A program made the position numbers and the translations under genes. Of a stretch of 64,000 bases of DNA, positions 57,901 through 64,000 are shown piece after piece (position 1 is the first letter of the stretch; every line of letters begins with the position of its first letter). The notes below the pieces were generated by a model. That model worked only from the letters and a program-made list of their open reading frames with translations, was not told the origin of the DNA and searched no databases. This stretch comes from Viridothelium virens (taxonomy: Eukaryota > Ascomycota > Dothideomycetes > Trypetheliales > Trypetheliaceae): the NCBI GenBank assembly GCA_010094025.1, contig ML991772.1, positions 434,001-498,000 of the forward strand, read 5' to 3'.

Positions 57901-58091
57901 GGCCGTTCCAATATGTGTTCCGGCAGTGTTGCGGGTATCAGAAGGCGCTGCGGGAGAAGGATGCGTTGGAGATTGTGAAGGTTGCAGGGCGGTTTCGGGA
58001 ATTTAAGTTGAGGGAGGCGCAGAGGAGTGGGGAGGAGGTGGAGGCGTGGGTGAAGGAGATTCCGATGATTAAATGGAGGAAGGGGTTGTAA
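54994..58091 (+). CDS. AT-hook and SANT-like chromatin protein, unknown function
   Basis: Two exons, 54994–55105 and 55258–58091, about 980 residues, with a 152-nt intron. The spliced start is MAYKNQKAKKRASRAQ. After a conserved-looking segment (KNADDVLEILGNEMG) comes a long disordered basic part with an AT-hook, SKRRGRPPKNQ, near residue 300, and an acidic stretch. A helical domain covers about residues 500–700 (YRHIFPALIRVLTAASTAYD, LLQSLIAHLDLILNLYANLE). Next are Glu/Asp-rich runs, a (Asp-Ala)n tract, an Arg-rich run and a C-terminal SANT/Myb-like block starting ANWTQEEKWALQRALKAY and ending PMIKWRKGL. It is probably nuclear and DNA- or histone-binding; I do not recognise a named orthologue. 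Coding composition flips from C-rich to G-rich at about 57,175. Confidence 0.82.
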
Positions 58092-58794
58092 AGATGAAAT
58101 GGTTTGGTTCCGTGCTTTGAGGGAGCTAGAAGGGTGAAGGGAGATGTTGCTTTTACGATATCACGAATGTAAAATAGGGCTCAGTTGGATGCGAAGAGTA
58201 AGGTGTTCGTAAATAGGAAATTGATTGCTGCAGGGCTGGCTTCGCGGTGCGGCTCTGTGGTGCCGTCGTGTGAGACCACGTTATCTTGCATACTCCAGTG
58301 TGACACTAATTTGCTCATCAGCGAGCCTAAGCAAGCGTTACGAATCAAGTCTATGGTTTGCATTGCTCGAAAAATCAACTAGAACCCGGACCCGCCCCAT
58401 ATATCGTCAGACTTCTTATGAAGCCAGAGTAAACATGAAAGAAATGTTGATTGCCGAGACCCCGCCGTTTCGGGATATGTGCCGTATGTGCCATCTACAG
58501 CTCGAGCTCAAAAAAGAATGTGGGAGAAGATGCTATAGTAAAATGCTGTGCAGCTGAAAAATCAAGATAACAAGGAAAATATTCACATGAATGAATTTGG
58601 ACACATATTGTTATTCGTCCCATTAGTCCCGCATCTCGCAGAAGAGCAAGAGAGCAATGAAGACATGAAGGGATAGGCTAATGAAGCAAAGGGAAGGGTC
58701 ATGCATTGTCGTGACAAAGAAATGGGGGAGATGAAGAAGAAATAGAAGAAACAAAAGAAGAAGGCGCCGGCCCTGGGAGACCGGTCCACGCATG
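58092..58794. other. Convergent 3' flanks
   Basis: 3' flanks of the AT-hook/SANT gene (plus) and copper-fist gene (minus). Small overlapping frames only; nothing called. Confidence 0.5.
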
Positions 58795-60623
58795 TCACCT
58801 GAGCCAGTCGTCGGATACTTCACCAAGGTTGGTAGAGGAATTGCTCCAGGACGGTAGACCATGGGGTTGAGTGTACATTGACTTGTGTGACTTCTCGGAA
58901 GAGGGAGTGGGCGGGAGGAGGGCGGTGCCAGGGAAATCAGTACCCTCGAAGTCGTCGATAGATAAGGTATTGCCCACTGGCCAATTACTCGGTTCGTCAA
59001 CGCTATTGTTGACAGCAAGGTTGTTTGCATCACCGCCGTACACTTCTGATGCGTTCATTTCGTAGTTCAGACCGAGATCCTTGAGCCACTCATTTGTGTT
59101 GGCAGTGAGATTGACATTACTGTCAAGGGTTGCCTGGGCAGATTGGCTGGTGGTCACCGGAAAGTTGGGAGAGCTTCTAGGCTGGCTGGTGAGATTTTGG
59201 TATGGCACGGAGGGTTGGTTCAAAGATGCGGGGCGTCCATTGGTGATACTCGTACTCATTTGATTGCTGATGCTTTCCTTTTGGTAGTCTTTGAATGGGC
59301 TGTGGGTACTACCGAGTGATGAGGCCTGTGGTCCCGAGAAGCTTGGCATGCTCCAGCGATTGTTCGAAGGCTCGTTCAAATTAAGATTCTCCGTCAGGCT
59401 GAGGTTCTCCCAAGGACTAAGCTCATTGGCTGCAACTGGCTGAGAGCCCGTGCTTGGTGGGCCACTGAGCTGTTGCGCGAGCAACGCATCTTCAAAGCCA
59501 AATGCATCGTCAATCTCGGACTGCGGCCCTGAAGACGATGTATTAGTCAAAGCCGGTTGCGTTGGGAGGCTATTATTCCCATGGGCCCATGAAAGAGGGT
59601 CAGACTCAGACCGGTTCCGATTCCCAATGGGTAGATCATTGCCAGTCCAGGGCCACATGTCAGGTCCCAGGCTTGTAGCTGATAGTAGTCCTACATCGCT
59701 GTCCTGGCAAGAGATATTTGTATCGATCCAGGTGGCAGATGATTGCTCAGGAATAGTGCCACTCAGGTATGGGATGTCTAAAGAGGCTGTGCCGGGTTGC
59801 GATGTCGAACCTTGTCCATCCAACGGCGGAGTATTCATGAAAGGCCGAAGTAGTGGGGATGTCTGTTCAGATTTGCTCATCCTACGTTCCGTCTTGATCC
59901 CCTCAGGGAAGCTCGGTGTTTGTGGAGTAGTGATGTCACGCTCGAAAGAATCCAAGGTAGGCAAGCTCTCGGTTGAATGATGAGCGACAACATTGAAAGT
60001 TCCGGGGGCTGGGTGGAAGTTTGGGATACGGTATGGGACACCACATTCGTGAGCGGCGTTGTTGTTTCTATGAACAGGCTTGTGGTGTCCATTCTGGAAG
60101 ACAGTCATGTGATGTTCGGAAGAAGAAGTCTGAAATAGCCGGGGTCGACGAGAGGTGGGCGGTGGTGGCATGGAAAATACAGGTTGTGCCTCTGCAGTAT
60201 CCGACTTGAGAGCGCAGACACATTTGCCGGTCTCATGGCATTGACAATTTTCGAGGTCCAATGGCTGAGAATCATGGTTGTGTTCGTGCGCACTGTTTGG
60301 AGGAGATTGGCTTTTCGGAGGTATGCCCTTCTTGAGGTGGCAGCATTTTTCCTTTGCAGTATGCGCCTTTTCCCCACAATCACATTTGACATGCGCTGAG
60401 CGCTCTTTGCGTAGAATGCGGCAATGATGACATTGAGAGACGGGACGACCTTTCTTGGCAATGTGCTTGAGTTCCCGATCTGCACACACGGTGGGGTCAG
60501 GAAATATGTCGAGATAGTGAAGGGTAGCCAATGCCACTTACCAATGTGAGTACAATTGCTCACACGATGCCCTCGGATGCAGGGCTCGCAAGCCCATTTC
60601 TCGCCGTCTGCATCCAGTACCAT
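58795..60623 (-). CDS. Copper-fist transcription factor (Cuf1/Ace1/Mac1 type)
   Basis: Two exons, 60623–60542 and 60479–58795, with a 62-nt intron. The fist begins at the start Met: MVLDADGEKWACEPCIRGHR, then VSNCTHIDRELKHIAKKGRP and VSQCHHCR, with KCDCGEKAHTAKEKCCH completing the zinc/copper ligands. The KKGRP motif is the minor-groove contact of this family. About residue 100 has a C-X-C-X5-C-X-C cluster (CQCHETGKCVC), similar to copper-sensing clusters in Mac1 and Cuf1. The rest (~450 residues) is Ser/Asn/Pro-rich and acidic, suiting a transactivation domain. No second Cys cluster was found, so a role in copper uptake or in detoxification cannot be told apart. The start at 60623 fits the family, which begins MVL or similar. 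Confidence 0.9.
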
Positions 60624-62345
60624 GCCTTGGATAGGTGGAATCGGCAATGGGTCGCGATCGACAGCGGTGAACGCTCAGTAGCAGTGGAGGAGGGTGGGCG
60701 GTCGCAGCAGGCAGGCAGATAAGCAGATCATATAAGATTGGTGCCGGGGTCGGCCTCGATCACAGACGGTACGGTATGAGTTTCAGAAAGTTGGAAGTAG
60801 ACTTCAAGGGTGATGGATGGTGCAGCAAAGAATCCGTGAACGCCGTCGCAAGCAGTGAACGCCGAGAAAAGAGGACACGATGGGTCAGAGTCTGCGAGCA
60901 AGGCCAAGCACAGCACCGTGAAGGTGCTGGCCGTCGAAGTGGCCGAATAGGTTCTGGGGGCGACCAAAATGGATGCAGCTGATGATGGAGGCAGGAATGG
61001 AAGGGAGAAGAATAGGTAAGGTAGGTAGAGGCGTGGAGGGGTGGCACGAGTGGGGACGTGGACGGCCAGTGGCCACGATGGCGTGGAGGGGATCGCTGGG
61101 CGCGCACGCACACTCACTCACTCACACTCACTCACTCACTCACTGCACTCTAGGTCTAGCATGCCATGCCTCATGGCACTCCTGCTACCAGTTGCCCGGA
61201 CGGAGTACTCATCATCTCATGGCACTCACCACACTGATGGGTGGCACTGATGCACGATGGTTTGACCGTGTGTGGCAGCGCTCGACCACTAACCCCCATT
61301 CGGCATCTCCTCTCAAACGTGGATGGTAAAGAAGTCGTCCAAACCGCTTGGCCATCGTTCGTCCCGACAATTCTTCCCACTTCTTGCCCCTCTGCCGCCG
61401 GCTCAATCACTGGCTTCCAGTAAGGTGAGTAACTTTTGCCTAGCGATAGCCCAGAAACCCCCCATCGGGACATCAGGGACACCTCGAGCTTGAGGTTTGC
61501 GACTGTCTTCGTATCATTGCATCACTCCTACCTGTACCTCCCTCAGCCGCCATGGGATCCCATCGCTGCGACTGCCTCTCTTCGAGTCAGAAATCCATCG
61601 AATCCAATCGGTGATGACCATGGCGTCGTTCGAGCTGCAGCCCCTCGCCGCAAACGCATGTCGCCGTCCGTCATCGCCCGTCAGCCGTCATCTTATTCCA
61701 TGTCTCCTCCCGCCGCTCGGCCGGCTACCAACAGCTTTCTAAGCGGCTTGTTTTCGAGATCTGCTTCACTTGCTACGCACAGATAGGCTCAGATTTAGGT
61801 TCGGATGCTGACAGAACCTGGCTCCACAGCATCGTGAACACAAGTTTGCCTCTATGTCTAATTTCAAAGCGTTGCTCATACTTTACTTGTGTAATCACAC
61901 CCCTAGCAAGGGTGGTGGCAATCTGACAGAGGGCACATATCACTCAGTCCAGACTATGATTTGAACCTGAGTTTAAATCTCTTTGTGCGCCGCTGAATGT
62001 AGTGATACCATGTTGTATATACAGTGTCCAATCTGTACGTAGCTACGCTCTCGTCCCTGTCCCTTGTCCATCGTGTAGATCAATCTGTATCCCAAACAGC
62101 GATGAACGCCCACCGCTTAAGAAGGCCGGCTCATTCGCTGTAAACGCCTTGCCGGTCGATGGGTAACAAAAGCCCTCTTGGTATAATCCAAAACAGTAAC
62201 AATCCACTCTTTGAACGAAAACAATCAAATCAGAAGACGAACGCCCAAGTCTATGCTGATGTAGTACGAAGACGTGTGGAATGGCAAATAAAACGATAAG
62301 GTGACAAACACCTAGATACAGAGGTGGACTGACAGCGTGGTTCCC
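60624..62345. other. Intergenic region with microsatellite
   Basis: Upstream of the copper-fist gene, downstream of atg13. It holds a (CACT)n microsatellite at 61109–61146. Plus frames at 61436–61786 and 61497–61742 overlap in different frames and carry no domain; I do not call them. The rest is unremarkable. Confidence 0.45.
61109..61146. repeat. (CACT)n microsatellite
   Basis: About nine CACT units with one interruption, followed by a near copy. Located about 0.5 kb upstream of the copper-fist start codon. Confidence 0.85.
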
Positions 62346-64000
62346 TCACCTGGACCATCCACTGCTGCCACCTCGGCGACTTCCTCGACCCGAGCTTCCC
62401 TTCGTGCTTGAATTATCGTCACTTTTTGTTCTGGCGAAGGCGCCGAAGTCACTCATTGCGAACAAGAGCGGCTCTCCATCGTCCTCTGTAGCAGCTTGTT
62501 GAACGGTAGGCGCCGCCGTCGCAGGTCGTGAAGAAAGCCGTCCACCACGGTCAGACGAAGCCGCCGAGCCGGCCCCAATACTGGAGGAGCTCGCATTGCC
62601 AGAAGACAGTCGACCACGGCTACTGAGGCTGGTGCGGGACCGGATGGGGAAAGAGCCACCAGCGCTTGAGCGGCGACTTCTCTCTTGGGGCTCATGCGCG
62701 GTGGGGCGATGTTGAGACTGGACCCGATCAATGCTTGGGTCGTGTGCATACATGTGTTGTTGGGGAAGCATCTCTGCTCCACCTGGTGGAAGCTCGGGTC
62801 CGTAGGTGGGCTGCTGCAGTTGAAGAAGTTCACTGAGACTGAGGTCGCCGCGCTCTTCCGCGGGCAGGCTGGTGCTACGCATCTCGAACGATAACATGTC
62901 GTCTCCTCCGTAAGCCCGATGTTGCTGTGCTAGTGAGCTGGATCGGCGACCATGAGAATAGAGCCTCGGCGATGTTGGAATATCGATGGCGTTCGTAGCT
63001 CCATCGCCCGGAATTTCGTCCGGATCTCTCAAGTCTCGCCTACCCGATTCTCTCTCATGAACAGTATCCCTCACGTGCGGAGTGTAGTTTGCGCTTAGTC
63101 GTGAAGGAACCGCTGGAGTATGAGGTGTGTGCGGGGAAATTGGTTTACCCGGGGATGATGAAGTTGACACAGAAGTTCCAGCCATCATGGGTGGTACACT
63201 AGACAATTGTCGGCTGGAGGACGTCGAGGACCGATGAAGCTGCATTGAAGTAGATAAGCTGTCAGATAGTGCTGCGTTGGAGTCGCGCATGCGCTGGTAC
63301 TTGGACAAGGCGGCAGCTGTTCGCCTAGTCGAGTTTTCGCGAGCATTGGAATCTGTGCGGCTGAAGCTTTTCAAGTCTTTCTTTTGCTCCAAGAGCTTTA
63401 GGAAGTCAGAGATGTTCTCCTCGTCCGTCTGAACGGAGCCAGAGCTTCCACCATCGCCTTCGTTGAGCACACCTGACCCGGGTTGCGCGGAAGACGTCAG
63501 ACTTCCTTTACCACTACTATTGTTGTCATCTTCAGTTTTACTCCCTCCACCTGACGAGAGTCGACTTCTCCTATGACCAAAACTGCTACTGTACCTCGAA
63601 ATCGGTGCTGGCTTTGGAGAACTTGACGTAGAGGAGGAAATGGCGGTCTCATTAGGCAAAGCCGCAGTTCTTAGCGCTGCCTGTGGGAGGGTTGTAATCG
63701 AATTCCTATTCTTTGCGTGTGACGGTGCATTCGGGATAGTCGCCTTGCCTACAGAACTTCCCGGAGAGGGAGGAACATGTGGCGACGAAGACAGAGACCC
63801 TGCTTTGAACGGTTGAAACGACACAGAGGCCCGCCGTTGAAAGTTTGGAGCGCCTTCATTTGAACGAAGAGAAGACTTGGATCCCGTAGCAATGCGATGG
63901 TTGGGAGGAATTTTCTGAGGAGGTGATGCAGTAGGCGACGGCGAGGTTGGTGAAGCATTATCTCTCGCAGCCCGCAAAGCAGATATGGGACTTGATCTTG
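62346..64000 (-). CDS. atg13: Autophagy protein Atg13, C-terminal part (5' end beyond window)
   Basis: An open frame of at least 543 codons that runs off the right edge, so the N-terminal HORMA domain is missing from view. Typical Atg13 C-terminal blocks are seen: RRASVSFQPFKAGSLSSSP, then ENISDFLKLLEQKKDLKSF, DDMLSFEMRSTSLP and, near the end, DDGEPLLFAMSDFGAF. The rest is Ser-rich and disordered, consistent with many TORC1 phosphorylation sites. Atg13 binds Atg1 kinase and Atg17 to start autophagosome formation when TORC1 is inactive; the region seen here is the one that contacts Atg1 and Atg17. Stop codon TGA at 62346–62348 after GWSR. Confidence 0.9.
   Translation of the reverse strand, partial: RSSPISALRAARDNASPTSPSPTASPPQKIPPNHRIATGSKSSLRSNEGAPNFQRRASVSFQPFKAGSLSSSPHVPPSPGSSVGKATIPNAPSHAKNRNSITTLPQAALRTAALPNETAISSSTSSSPKPAPISRYSSSFGHRRSRLSSGGGSKTEDDNNSSGKGSLTSSAQPGSGVLNEGDGGSSGSVQTDEENISDFLKLLEQKKDLKSFSRTDSNARENSTRRTAAALSKYQRMRDSNAALSDSLSTSMQLHRSSTSSSRQLSSVPPMMAGTSVSTSSSPGKPISPHTPHTPAVPSRLSANYTPHVRDTVHERESGRRDLRDPDEIPGDGATNAIDIPTSPRLYSHGRRSSSLAQQHRAYGGDDMLSFEMRSTSLPAEERGDLSLSELLQLQQPTYGPELPPGGAEMLPQQHMYAHDPSIDRVQSQHRPTAHEPQERSRRSSAGGSFPIRSRTSLSSRGRLSSGNASSSSIGAGSAASSDRGGRLSSRPATAAPTVQQAATEDDGEPLLFAMSDFGAFARTKSDDNSSTKGSSGRGSRRGGSSGWSR

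Noticed and set aside
61436-61786. 116-codon plus-strand frame downstream of atg13
   Set aside because: Overlapped by another frame in a different phase, Ser/Pro-rich without domain; insufficient support for a gene call.
1-64000. Transposons, LTR elements or other virus-derived elements
   Set aside because: No reverse transcriptase, integrase, transposase or capsid-like frame and no long terminal repeats were recognised by eye; old, short remnants cannot be excluded.

Overview
This 64 kb window is nuclear DNA of a filamentous ascomycete (Pezizomycotina). Three things point there: many short GT–AG introns (about 40–160 nt) with fungal donor and branch signals; a gene set typical of moulds (creC, a KCH-type potassium transporter, a copper-fist factor, a Zds1-type protein, Atg13, a CDK1 with the mould-type insert, a GH18 hydrolase); and UTR DNA rich in GTAGGTACCT-like runs. 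The exact class cannot be read from the sequence. I saw no CRISPR array, no convincing tRNA or rRNA, and no recognisable transposon or virus-derived reading frame.

Layout. 0.5–4.1 kb (-): a nine-exon CCCH/CHY zinc-finger protein containing an 8-nt micro-exon. 6.3–8.1 kb (-): a DUF1752/DUF3295 protein with an AreA-like N-terminus. 8.1–15.0 kb: an unusually gene-poor stretch. 15.0–17.9 kb (-): an MFS transporter and a small four-helix membrane protein. 19.8–21.8 kb (-): a KCH1-like potassium transporter. 23.0–24.1 kb (+): an uncharacterised tail-anchored protein. 24.4–25.2 kb (-): a ubiquitin C-terminal hydrolase with an in-frame TAG. 25.9–28.7 kb (-): a Zds1 homologue. 29.6–31.6 kb (-): the Miro GTPase Gem1, divergent from creC (+, 32.6–34.5 kb). 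36.2–38.3 kb (+): an alpha-arrestin. 39.2–40.8 kb (+): a Slm1-type PH protein. 41.3–42.7 kb (+): DUF4419. 43.6–44.7 kb (+): CDK1. 45.0–46.1 kb (-): a GH18 hydrolase fused to a UBA domain. 48.1–51.2 kb (+): a calpain. 51.6–52.2 kb (-): a small acidic protein. 53.2–54.8 kb (-): the PP2A activator PTPA, divergent from an AT-hook/SANT protein (+, 55.0–58.1 kb). 58.8–60.6 kb (-): a copper-fist regulator. 62.3–64.0 kb (-): Atg13, cut by the window edge.

There is no operon or obvious biosynthetic cluster; these are mostly housekeeping and signalling genes. Many act in nutrient and growth control: CreC and the arrestin (ubiquitin-dependent nutrient regulation), Slm1 (TORC2), Atg13 (TORC1/autophagy), Zds1 and PTPA (both PP2A regulators), and CDK1.

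The most unusual signal is compositional. In at least nine genes, on both strands, third codon positions become C-rich and then switch abruptly to G-rich over the last few hundred bases before the stop. The order is always C then G in the direction of transcription, and this crosses domain boundaries.
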